Part shown: positions 25,267 through 33,068 of the stretch, piece after piece
How positions within the stretch are numbered: position 1 is the stretch's first letter
Layout: every line of letters begins with the position of its first letter
From: Sphaerochaeta sp.
Lineage (GTDB): Bacteria; Spirochaetota; Spirochaetia; Sphaerochaetales; Sphaerochaetaceae
Direction: 5' to 3'
Assembly (NCBI GenBank): GCA_016342655.1
Contig: JAEINL010000003.1
Location: 1-64,000, forward strand
DNA: 64,000 nt
Notes under the pieces: generated by a model
Seen by the model: the letters and a program-made list of their open reading frames with translations, nothing else
Database searches by the model: none
Told to the model about the DNA's origin: nothing
Made by a program: the position numbers and the translations under genes

Positions 25267-26092
25267 GGGTAAGCTCCTCCTCGAGTCTGTCCAGTTGGGC
25301 CATAGTACTGGCGAATAATTGGGTGTTAGGGACACCATGGTGCCATTTTGCTAGGTTTTCCATTTCCCTGACCCCTTTACCCTTAAGGGTATGGGCGATG
25401 ATGAGAGACGGCTTCCCTTCCTCAAAGGGTGTTTTTGTCAGGCTGGATACAACCTCCTGCATATTGTTGCCGTCAATTTCCCTGACGCTCCACCCAAAGG
25501 TAGCCCACCGCTCGGAGAAGGGCTCGAGATTCATGACCTCTGCTGTCGTTCCTGAGATCTGCAGATGGTTCCTGTCTACAATGGCGACCAGATTGTCCAA
25601 CTTGTAGTGGGATCCCGCCATGGCAGCTTCCCAGACAGAGCCTTCGCCTTGCTCTCCGTCTCCCATAAGGACAAAGACACGATTGTCCTTATGGCTTTTC
25701 TTAAGCCCGAGGGCAGTTCCCACGGAAATGGACAGCCCGTGACCAAGGGCACCGGTATTCATTTCCATGCCGGGAATCTTGTTGTTTGGGTGTCCTATGA
25801 GCCTGCTTTTATACTGGCTGAAGGTCATCAGCTCCTCTCGGGGGAAGAATCCCCTCGCTGCCAGAACCGCGAGGTACCCTTCCACACAGTGCCCTTTGGA
25901 GAGGATGAAGTAATCACGCCCTTCCCAGGTGGGGTTCTGGGGATCTATGTTCAGCACTTCATGAAAGAGTGCTGTCATGATATCTGCCGAGGAGAGAGAC
26001 CCTCCTGTGTGGCCTGTCTTTGCATTGTGGATCATGGTAAGCAGGTCCCTTCTGGTTCTCACCGCTTGCAGTTCCAACTCTCTGATGGTCAT
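25259..26092 (-). CDS. Transketolase, N-terminal (ThDP-binding) subunit
   Basis: A 277-residue ThDP-binding subunit: GHTGGSLSSADIMTAL, YFILSKGHCVEGYLAVLA, the ThDP motif GDGEQGEGSVWEAAM with LVAIVDRNHLQ, and AHTLKGKGV. The start is taken as ATG 26092, because the in-frame GTG at 26101 overlaps the AAAGGTGA ribosome site. With the next gene it forms one enzyme that moves two-carbon ketol units. Confidence 0.88.
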   Translation of the reverse strand: MTIRELELQAVRTRRDLLTMIHNAKTGHTGGSLSSADIMTALFHEVLNIDPQNPTWEGRDYFILSKGHCVEGYLAVLAARGFFPREELMTFSQYKSRLIGHPNNKIPGMEMNTGALGHGLSISVGTALGLKKSHKDNRVFVLMGDGEQGEGSVWEAAMAGSHYKLDNLVAIVDRNHLQISGTTAEVMNLEPFSERWATFGWSVREIDGNNMQEVVSSLTKTPFEEGKPSLIIAHTLKGKGVREMENLAKWHHGVPNTQLFASTMAQLDRLEEELTHA

Positions 26093-26122
26093 CTTTTTCA
26101 CCTTTATTCCGTACCTGGGTCC

Positions 26123-26140
26123 TGCAGTACTTGTACTGCA
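26123..26140. promoter_or_regulatory. Intercistronic hairpin
   Basis: TGCAGTAC, two bases, then GTACTGCA: a perfect hairpin in the 78-base gap between the isomerase-like gene and the transketolase genes. No T-tract follows, so RNA processing or stability is more likely than termination. Confidence 0.4.
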
Positions 26141-26170
26141 CAGGTGGTTGCTATGTTACTTCTTCTGTAC

Positions 26171-27592
26171 CTACTGCATGCTCGGTATGTCTTCACCCCT
26201 CAGGTATGCCTTGACATCCTCTTCGACTGGGTCATAGAGATCGGGTTTCACTCCGATGTATTTGCAAGCCTCATATAGGATGGGTACGATATTCTGATGG
26301 ATTCCGACACAATGATGGATGTACGGCCCTGTTACGATTTTCTCTTCCAGTCTTCTGATGTTTTCAACTTCGATCCAGAGATAGGTTCCCATACACTTTG
26401 GTCCGGATACGCCTTTTGCATTGCCCAGGAGTAACGAGTACTCACCGTTGTCCCCATCGAAGCGGCAAAGGGTTACCTTGCCGCCCTTGGCTTCAGCTGT
26501 AAGGCTGCCCGGATGATCGAATGCAAGGGGATATCCAAGCACCGGTTTTTCTTTGGCAACAGAGACCGGCCAAGGCCCGCAATGCTGCAGCAGTTCCCCG
26601 TTGGGGATGTCGGGGTGGCGGATAGTCCAGTCAGCGAAGAAGGACCTGCTCTTGTCCATGCCCGCCGCTTCCACCAGAAGAGCTGTGATAGCCCCATGGA
26701 TATCTGTCTCACAGACAACAGGAATTCCCTCATCATTGAGCAGCGCGTTGGCTGCACAGGGCATAATTCCTAATTCTTCCTGCAAGGCGTTCCAACACTG
26801 TATGGCGATAGCCTTGCAGCCGTAGTGCTTGGCTAGGTCGCTCATGGCCACCTTCAGAGCCGCTACAGTCTCAAGCTGCTGATCAGTGATTTTGATGACC
26901 ATGGATTCTCGGACATAGTCGATGACCTTCTGCACGGCTGCCTTTTTCTCTTTCTTTGCCAGTCTGACCTCTGGGGTCAGCTCGGGCATGGGGATAGGGG
27001 CAAGCTGGATGTTGAAGCGTTCGAGCAATTCCCCCTCATTGCACATGGTTGTCCAGAAATCAAAGGGACGGGTGGATATCTGGAGGATCCTGATGGATCT
27101 GAAGGACTTCACCGTATTGCAGACCGCCATAAAATCCCTGACTCCCCGTTCGAACTCAGGTTCTGTGACCCTGCAGTTGGTCATATAAGTAAAGGGGACA
27201 CCAAAACGCCTGAGTACCTTGCCAGTCGCAAAAAGCCCGCACTGGGTGTCACGTAAGCGTACCCCATCGGGTTCGGGCCTTTCATCCAAAGGACCCCAAA
27301 GCAGGACGGGAACTCCCAGCTTCTTTGCAAGACGCGCAACGACATACTCTGTGCCGAAGTTGCAGTGAGGCAGGAACAGTCCGTCAACCTCCTCTTCCTT
27401 GAACTTGTGCTCTATCGCAAGTATGTCCTGGTCGTCATAGAGGAGGCCTTCTTCATTGATGTCTGTTATGTCAACGAACTCAATTTCCAGTTCCTCCAAT
27501 CGCTGTGCAGTGATGTTGCGGTATTTGATGGCGTCGGGTGCGCTGAATATGCTTCTTCGTGTGGGGGCAAACCCCAGTTTGATGCTGGCCAT
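26171..27592 (-). CDS. L-fucose/L-arabinose isomerase-family protein
   Basis: A 473-residue protein with the fold signature of the FucI/AraA superfamily: an N-terminal Rossmann-like part (LGFAPTRRSIF, FLPHCNFGTEYVVARLAKKLGVPVL), a middle domain ending in CETDIHGAITALLVEA, and a C-terminal barrel with DWTIRHPD and GPYIHHCVG. Many members of this branch do not have the classic fucose isomerase substrate. As first gene of an operon with split transketolase and an FGGY kinase it should feed a ketose to the kinase. The start at 27592 has a strong AAGGAGAGGA ribosome site. Confidence 0.78.
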   Translation of the reverse strand: MASIKLGFAPTRRSIFSAPDAIKYRNITAQRLEELEIEFVDITDINEEGLLYDDQDILAIEHKFKEEEVDGLFLPHCNFGTEYVVARLAKKLGVPVLLWGPLDERPEPDGVRLRDTQCGLFATGKVLRRFGVPFTYMTNCRVTEPEFERGVRDFMAVCNTVKSFRSIRILQISTRPFDFWTTMCNEGELLERFNIQLAPIPMPELTPEVRLAKKEKKAAVQKVIDYVRESMVIKITDQQLETVAALKVAMSDLAKHYGCKAIAIQCWNALQEELGIMPCAANALLNDEGIPVVCETDIHGAITALLVEAAGMDKSRSFFADWTIRHPDIPNGELLQHCGPWPVSVAKEKPVLGYPLAFDHPGSLTAEAKGGKVTLCRFDGDNGEYSLLLGNAKGVSGPKCMGTYLWIEVENIRRLEEKIVTGPYIHHCVGIHQNIVPILYEACKYIGVKPDLYDPVEEDVKAYLRGEDIPSMQ

Positions 27593-27635
27593 GGTCCTCT
27601 CCTTACCTTGAATTGTGGATAACAAGCTCAGTACT

Positions 27636-27664
27636 ATCCTACGCTAATATTTTGTCATCGTCAA
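27636..27664 (-). promoter_or_regulatory. Promoter of the isomerase-transketolase-kinase operon
   Basis: Minus-strand TTGACG (27659-27664), 17 bases, then TAGGAT (27636-27641). The DeoR-like repeats lie directly upstream. Confidence 0.55.
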
Positions 27665-27672
27665 TTAAAAAG

Positions 27673-27703
27673 TTTCGTTTGGTTTCATTTAGTTTTCATT
27701 TGG
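27673..27703. promoter_or_regulatory. Tandem DeoR-type operator repeats
   Basis: Three 10-base direct repeats, TTTCGTTTGG (27673), TTTCATTTAG (27683) and TTTCATTTGG (27694), spaced 10 and 11 bases apart, one helical turn. DeoR/GlpR proteins often bind such phased TTTCRTTT repeats. The divergent DeoR gene at 27913 is the obvious candidate. Confidence 0.6.
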
Positions 27704-27912
27704 TTACTATTTTTTTGGGGGGGTATGGAGCAGTTACCCTGTATTCTTGTAACTGGCCTATGTACAAGTGTACAGAAAATCGGGAGGAACCCCATGAGTA
27801 TTAGTTTCTATTTGCACAATTACTGAAGATAGTACGCGTATAAACAAAAGATTTCTTTTCTTTTTGTTTGTTTTGCTGTATGATTTCGAAGAATTAGAGG
27901 AGGAGAGCCACT

Positions 27913-28674
27913 ATGTTTCAAGATCAGAGAAGAGAGAAAATTCTGCAACTCCTCCAAGAGAATGGTAGTTGCCGGGTCCAAGAGCTCAAGGAGCTTTTTT
28001 CAGTGTCCGAACCAACTATCAGAGCTGATTTGGAAAGCCTTGAGAAGACAGGACTCATCACCCGCCAGCATGGAGGGGCCTTCATCAACAACCTCAGCTC
28101 ACAGGCCGTTTCGCTGAACTTGCCTTCCAGGGGAAAGGAAGAGCAAAAAGCCAGGATAGGGAGGAAAGCTGCATCCTATGTTGGCAATGGGGACAATATC
28201 ATCCTCGACTCTGGGACTACCGTCACAGAGATGATACAGCATCTTGGCGACCGTACTAATCTCACCATAGTCACCAATGCACTGAACATCGCCCTCCATT
28301 TGGGGATGGAGCCTACCAATCATGTTCTGGTTGTCGGAGGGGAGTTCAAGCCCCCAACGCTCTCTTTGACTGGGGAAAAGGGCCTTTCCTTATTTGAAAA
28401 CCTCTATGTGGAGAAGCTGTTTCTTGCTACAGGGGGCTTCTCCCTAGACGCAGGGCTCACCTACCCGAGCTTCAGTGACATCGCCCTCAAGCGTGCAATG
28501 ATAGCATCAGCTAAGACTGTGTATCTGCTTGCAGACTCCAGTAAGCTTGAGAGGATCCAGTTCGCTTCCTTGGGTTGTGTAGACAAGATAAAATACTTGC
28601 TCACCGATGATGGCATAGATCCTGAATATGCCAAGAAGCTTAGAGCCGCAGGGATTACAGTTGTAATCTGCTGA
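27913..28674 (+). CDS. DeoR/GlpR-family transcriptional regulator
   Basis: A 253-residue DeoR regulator. An N-terminal helix-turn-helix (LLQENGSCRVQELKELFSVSEPTIRADLESL, split here for length: recognition helix SEPTIRADLES) is followed by the RQHGGAF wing and a sugar-phosphate-sensing domain with ILDSGTTVTEM and VVGGEFKPPTLSLTGEKG. It is divergent from the isomerase operon and probably represses it until a sugar phosphate appears. The ribosome site GAGGAGGAG is strong. Confidence 0.88.
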   Translation: MFQDQRREKILQLLQENGSCRVQELKELFSVSEPTIRADLESLEKTGLITRQHGGAFINNLSSQAVSLNLPSRGKEEQKARIGRKAASYVGNGDNIILDSGTTVTEMIQHLGDRTNLTIVTNALNIALHLGMEPTNHVLVVGGEFKPPTLSLTGEKGLSLFENLYVEKLFLATGGFSLDAGLTYPSFSDIALKRAMIASAKTVYLLADSSKLERIQFASLGCVDKIKYLLTDDGIDPEYAKKLRAAGITVVIC

Positions 28675-28756
28675 TGTAGGTATACTCATTTGTGACAAAT
28701 AAAGAAAAATGACACGAAACTAAAAGAAAGAGTAGAAAATCTAAAACTACTACAGC

Positions 28757-28791
28757 AAACTGCCGCATAGGGTCATCCTATGCGGCAGTTT
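28757..28791. terminator. Bidirectional terminator
   Basis: AAACTGCCGCATAGG (28757-28771) pairs with CCTATGCGGCAGTTT (28777-28791) around a 5-base loop, between the convergent DeoR gene and the glycyl radical enzyme gene. Confidence 0.85.
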
Positions 28792-28816
28792 CCAGAAAAA
28801 GCTGAAGAGACCTATG

Positions 28817-31234
28817 TTACTTCTTCAGGCTGAAGTTCATCCTATCGATCACATCATTTTGCAACTCAGTGTTCAATGGGGTGAAGAATGCGCTGTACCC
28901 TGCAACCCTGACCAAAAGATCCTTGTACTCTTCAGGTTTCCTTTGGGCTTCCCTTAAGGTTTCATTATCCAGCACATTGAACTGGATATGGTACTGGTAG
29001 TTCTTGAAATGCGTTTTCACCAAGGCCAGGATTCGCTTCCGTGACTCTTCAGATTCAAAGGAATCAGGGGTGAGCCGCATGTTGAAGATTGATCCTTTCT
29101 GAAACCAGATGCTTGGAAGTTTGCTCTCAGAATTGATGGTTGCAGTGGGGCCGTTCTGCTCCGATCCGTTGGCAGGAGAGACGCCATTATTTACGGGTAA
29201 GGATGCTTTTCTCCCGTTTGGCAGAGCCCCAACCGACTTTCCGAAAGGAACGTTACCTGTTACAGAGCTTTTGCTGAGTGCAAATGTTGCAGGGATAGGT
29301 CCTTTGCCATATCTTGAGCTCTTGAAGGATCTCTGATACGTGGATCCGAGAAATTCACTGATTTGTACAGTCCATTTGTCAGCATACTCATCATCATTGC
29401 CGAATTTAGGAACCTTGTTGACCATCAGGAGCCTGATCTCTTCTCCGGTAGGAGTTGTTGTGCCATCCTCAAAATTGGTCTCCAAGGCATGCTTCAGCTG
29501 GGAAGCTGTGAGAATCTTCTTGTCGAAAAGGATGTATTCCAAAGCTGCGAAGGAGTCCCCCACGCTGATGGAACCCGCAGTCGGACCTCCATCAGCAGTG
29601 TAGACTGCGCCTCCCTCGATCAGGGACTTTCCCCGTCCTATACAGTCATCGATCAGGGAGGACCTGAACGCATTCTGGTCATGGAGAATGTGCATCTCGT
29701 CAGAGATGTGTTCTACAATGACTTGCAGGCGCATGTAGTGGAAAAGCTGCTTCTTGAAAGCCGTCATGATCTCCTGCATTGTCTTGAAGGTGGTCAGGTC
29801 GCCATCTCCTTTGAGAAGGGTTACTCCAGTAGCAGGATCGGTTCCATTATTTAGGGTGATTTCAAATACCTTGGCTACATTTAGCCAAGAGCCTTTTGCA
29901 GCGAAATCCCATTTCCCTGGTATGGATGCTTCGATACACCCTACGGGTGCCCAGTTGTACAGGTCTTCCTTTGCAATACCCATGTTGTCGAGGATTCGCA
30001 TGACCCCAAGGTCATTATAGAAGGCAGGCTGTCCTCCCTTGTGTATCGCTACCACCTGCAATGCCTGGTCCATCAGCTTGTCGTCAGTTCCTTCGAACCA
30101 CTTGAACGAAACCGATGGTTTGGGCAGTCCCATGTCGGCTGTTGCCTGCAGCACTATGCTGGTGAGGGCATTGGCAGCATCCTTACCGTCAGATGTCTGG
30201 CCTCCAATGGCAAGGTTTTCTGCCAAATGATACCCTGGGAAGTATTCGCTATCGGGCCATGAACGGAGTTTGTTGATTTCGTTGGCCTTGATGAAGAAGC
30301 TTTCTACAAGTTCCAGAGCCTCAGAATCTGTAAGAGTGCCATTTTTGGCATCCTTTTCCAGATAGGGAAAGAGGAATTGATCAAATCTTCCCAAAGAGAT
30401 TGCATGACCATTTGTCTCTATCTGCAGAATGAGCTGGATGAACCATACGGTTTGAACAGCCTGCCAAAAGGTCTTTGCGGGTTTTGCAGGCACTTGCCTG
30501 CAGTTTTCTGCCATGGTGGTCAACTCTGCTTTTCGCTTTGGATCCTGCTCTTTCTCGGCCAGTTTTTCCAATAGCTCTGCGTACCTCTCAGCAAATCTAA
30601 TGACCGCTTGATTGGAGAGGATGACAGCCTGTAGAAACCATGACTGCTTGATCGTATCGGGGTCAGCGAGGTCAAGGGAATCCAGTCGGGCTTGGGCTCT
30701 CTCAATGATATGCTCCAAGCCATGCTCAAGGATTACAGCATGGTCTGGGAGAATATTTCCTAGGCCAGCTGCAGCACACCATGTATCGTCAATCGCATTG
30801 ATCTCCCATGCTTTGCGTGCATCGTCTGGCAGCTCGCGCCATACATTCTCTATAAGAGTCTTGCCTTTCCAGTAGTCTATAGTCTTCAGTACTTCTTGTT
30901 TTGTCTTCTCTGAATAGGCGAATTGATCACAAGGACGCTCTGGGAAGGCATAGGGTTTTCCAGCGAACTCCTCTTCAATCCATTTGTAGGAGTATTCAGG
31001 GAATACTGGTGCTCCTCGAACAGTGCTGGCCTGGTTTCCTACCAACAACTCCCCATCACGTACAAAAATCGTCATTGTATCGAGGATTTCATACAATGCC
31101 TGGGCACGTCTCTTCACAATGGGAGCGCCTTCGCTTCTTTTCATAGCTTCTGTAAAGAGAACGGCACGCTCGGAACAAATCTCCGGTGTTATATCCAGCA
31201 ATTCCTCTCTCAGCTTGTTGATTCTTGTGTTCAT
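28817..31234 (-). CDS. Glycyl radical enzyme, PflD/YbiW-like
   Basis: An 805-residue glycyl radical enzyme. The catalytic cysteine is Cys433 with Glu435 in VGCIEASIPGKW, the Cys-x-Glu arrangement of dehydratase/lyase-type members rather than the Cys-Cys of pyruvate formate-lyase. The radical glycine is Gly779 in RVAGYSAFF. Overall it resembles E. coli PflD/YbiW more than choline or glycerol lyases. I recall one member of that branch being assigned as 1,5-anhydroglucitol-6-phosphate dehydratase (unverified memory). Oxygen-sensitive, cytosolic, requires the activase at 34096. A LacI operator lies 19 bases before the ATG (31234; ribosome site GGAGGAG). No microcompartment genes are nearby. Confidence 0.88.
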   Translation of the reverse strand: MNTRINKLREELLDITPEICSERAVLFTEAMKRSEGAPIVKRRAQALYEILDTMTIFVRDGELLVGNQASTVRGAPVFPEYSYKWIEEEFAGKPYAFPERPCDQFAYSEKTKQEVLKTIDYWKGKTLIENVWRELPDDARKAWEINAIDDTWCAAAGLGNILPDHAVILEHGLEHIIERAQARLDSLDLADPDTIKQSWFLQAVILSNQAVIRFAERYAELLEKLAEKEQDPKRKAELTTMAENCRQVPAKPAKTFWQAVQTVWFIQLILQIETNGHAISLGRFDQFLFPYLEKDAKNGTLTDSEALELVESFFIKANEINKLRSWPDSEYFPGYHLAENLAIGGQTSDGKDAANALTSIVLQATADMGLPKPSVSFKWFEGTDDKLMDQALQVVAIHKGGQPAFYNDLGVMRILDNMGIAKEDLYNWAPVGCIEASIPGKWDFAAKGSWLNVAKVFEITLNNGTDPATGVTLLKGDGDLTTFKTMQEIMTAFKKQLFHYMRLQVIVEHISDEMHILHDQNAFRSSLIDDCIGRGKSLIEGGAVYTADGGPTAGSISVGDSFAALEYILFDKKILTASQLKHALETNFEDGTTTPTGEEIRLLMVNKVPKFGNDDEYADKWTVQISEFLGSTYQRSFKSSRYGKGPIPATFALSKSSVTGNVPFGKSVGALPNGRKASLPVNNGVSPANGSEQNGPTATINSESKLPSIWFQKGSIFNMRLTPDSFESEESRKRILALVKTHFKNYQYHIQFNVLDNETLREAQRKPEEYKDLLVRVAGYSAFFTPLNTELQNDVIDRMNFSLKK

Positions 31235-31252
31235 ACAGATTCTCCTCCATAC

Positions 31253-31266
31253 TGAAAACGGTTTCA
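31253..31266. promoter_or_regulatory. LacI-type operator before the GRE gene
   Basis: TGAAAACGGTTTCA, a near-perfect LacI-family palindrome, lies 19 bases upstream of the GRE start. Matching sites occur at 33038-33051 and 36642-36655. Confidence 0.75.
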
Positions 31267-31316
31267 GGGTTCCTGCTAACGATACCACGGCTCAATTGAG
31301 AAATCAACACATTAAT

Positions 31317-32093
31317 TTATATCACTTGTAGCACAGTTTCTTTATCTTGCAGAAACTTCCGATGTTTCTCTTGCAGGGAGTTGTCAGTAAGTATCAGGTC
31401 AAACTCTTCCATACCTGCAAAATAACAAGAATGCACAAAGCCAAACTTAGTTGAGTCCACTACCAGGATTTTTTCCAGGGATGATTCCATGGCTGTCTTT
31501 TTTATGACACATTCGCTCTGGTTGGCACAGGTGACTCCCAGTTTTTCATGGACACCCCCAGCGGAGATGAATGCTTTTCGAATGCGATTGTTTCGAAGGA
31601 TTTCTGAATCCATCGACTGTTCCAAAATCATGGTCTTCCTATTGTACATTCCTCCAATGAGGATAACATCGATATTTTTCTTATTAGCTATGGTGAGGAA
31701 TACATTGATGGAGCAACAGACTACAGTAACATGGAACTCTGAAGGAATAAACTGTGCAAGGAGCTCTGTCGTTGACCCTCCATCCAGAAAGATAATGTCA
31801 TTATCCTCTACCAGAGAAGCAGCATACTGGGCTATGCGTTTCTTCTTTTCCTTGTTTTGGCTCTCTGCAACAGCAAGAAGATAGTCAGAGAGACTTCCCT
31901 TAGCCTCATCACCAGTAAAGATTACAGCACCGTACAAGACCTTCACTTCTCCTTGATTTGAAAGGAACTCCAAGTCCCTTCTCGTGGTCATGGGAGATAC
32001 TCCAAGGCGTTCTGATATTTCTGTTATCTTCAAAGAGCCTTCCAACTGTAAAATCCTTATCAAGGACTCAAGTCTAGCTTTTTTTGTTGTCAT
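31317..32093 (-). CDS. DeoR/GlpR-family transcriptional regulator
   Basis: A 258-residue DeoR protein. The helix-turn-helix contains ITEISERLGVSPMTTRRDLE, and the sensor domain has IIFLDGGSTTELLAQF, ILIGGMYNRKT, FISAGGVHEKLGVTC and VVDSTKFG. It lies immediately upstream of the GRE gene on the same strand and is divergent from the class II aldolase gene. Being inside the cluster it likely senses a phosphorylated intermediate, as a second layer on top of the LacI regulator. Confidence 0.87.
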   Translation of the reverse strand: MTTKKARLESLIRILQLEGSLKITEISERLGVSPMTTRRDLEFLSNQGEVKVLYGAVIFTGDEAKGSLSDYLLAVAESQNKEKKKRIAQYAASLVEDNDIIFLDGGSTTELLAQFIPSEFHVTVVCCSINVFLTIANKKNIDVILIGGMYNRKTMILEQSMDSEILRNNRIRKAFISAGGVHEKLGVTCANQSECVIKKTAMESSLEKILVVDSTKFGFVHSCYFAGMEEFDLILTDNSLQEKHRKFLQDKETVLQVI

Positions 32094-32150
32094 AGCTATG
32101 AGTATAATAAGGATTGAAATAAAAGTAAATCACAAAAACATGTTCAACTA

Positions 32151-32178
32151 TTGACAAATTGCGTAAAATAGATAAAAT
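32151..32178 (+). promoter_or_regulatory. Promoter of the class II aldolase gene
   Basis: TTGACA (32151-32156), 16 bases, then TAAAAT (32173-32178). No LacI-type palindrome is visible here, so DeoR control is more likely. Confidence 0.5.
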
Positions 32179-32221
32179 AAGAACAATAATATGGTTTACA
32201 TTTACCATTTAGAGGGGAAAT

Positions 32222-32896
32222 ATGCAAAAAGCTACTAAAGAATCGTTCAAACAACTCATTGTTGATACTGGAATGGAAATGCTTGCTACAGGCTTGACTG
32301 TAGGGACTTGGGGAAACATAAGTGTTCGGGATCCTGAGAGCGGGTATATCTATATAAGCCCAAGTGGAATGGATTACAAGATAATTAAAGCCCATCATGT
32401 TGTGGTGCTTACAGACACCTGTGAACTTGTTGAAGGTGAATGCGAACCTTCAATAGAAAAACACATGCATGCAGCAGTCTACAGAGCTAGAGCTGATGTC
32501 AATTCAGTAATCCATACACATCCAATCTACTCGACACCTTTTGGCCTTACAAACACGACTATGATCGGAGTAAGTGAGGATTTTATCCAGATTGTTGGTG
32601 ATGAGATATATCCTGCCTATCCGTATGAGTTGCCTGGAACCGAAGAGCTTGGTGTAACGGCTGTCAATGCATTGAAGGGAAAAAATGCTGTCCTCCTTCC
32701 TGGCCATGGCTTGCTGGCGGTTGGCTCATCGTTAAAAATGGCCTTCAAGATATGTACTGTTGTCGAAAAGAACGCTCAAATCTTATTGTACACCAAACTG
32801 CTTGGAGGTGAGATAAGGCGTTTTACCCAGCATGAAATTGATGCAATGCAGAGCTTTGCTAAAAACCATTACGGGAAAATGAATCAAGAAATGTAG
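32222..32896 (+). CDS. Class II aldolase/adducin-family protein
   Basis: A 224-residue class II aldolase of the fuculose-1-phosphate / ribulose-phosphate epimerase-like family. TVGTWGNISVR contains the phosphate-binding loop, YISPSGMDY follows, VIHTHPIYSTPF supplies two zinc histidines and LLPGHGLLAVG the third. Fuculose aldolases split a ketose 1-phosphate into DHAP and an aldehyde; others cleave or epimerise tetrose or pentose phosphates. With the rhamnulokinase-like enzyme at 41376 a DHAP-yielding split is the likely role. Start chosen from a GAGGGGA ribosome site. Confidence 0.85.
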   Translation: MQKATKESFKQLIVDTGMEMLATGLTVGTWGNISVRDPESGYIYISPSGMDYKIIKAHHVVVLTDTCELVEGECEPSIEKHMHAAVYRARADVNSVIHTHPIYSTPFGLTNTTMIGVSEDFIQIVGDEIYPAYPYELPGTEELGVTAVNALKGKNAVLLPGHGLLAVGSSLKMAFKICTVVEKNAQILLYTKLLGGEIRRFTQHEIDAMQSFAKNHYGKMNQEM

Positions 32897-32923
32897 TCTG
32901 TTACATCAATTTGTATAGTGAGG

Positions 32924-32954
32924 CACAGGTTGTAGTGATTACAGCCTGTGTTTT
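32924..32954 (+). terminator. Intrinsic terminator after the aldolase gene
   Basis: CACAGGTTGTA (32924-32934) pairs with TACAGCCTGTG (32940-32950), one G-T pair, followed by TTTT. Confidence 0.75.
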
Positions 32955-33037
32955 AGTTCTAGGCAAAGAGGGGCTGTTTGGTCGTATGTTTTTCTCTGTT
33001 GACAAACTGAGACCTCAATCCTATCCTATTAGCACAC

Positions 33038-33051
33038 TGAAAACGGTTTCT
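33038..33051. promoter_or_regulatory. LacI-type operator before the LacI regulator gene
   Basis: TGAAAACGGTTTCT, one mismatch from the site before the GRE gene, just upstream of the ribosome site of the LacI gene. It indicates autoregulation. Confidence 0.75.
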
Positions 33052-33068
33052 AACAGGAGGTGAGCCCA

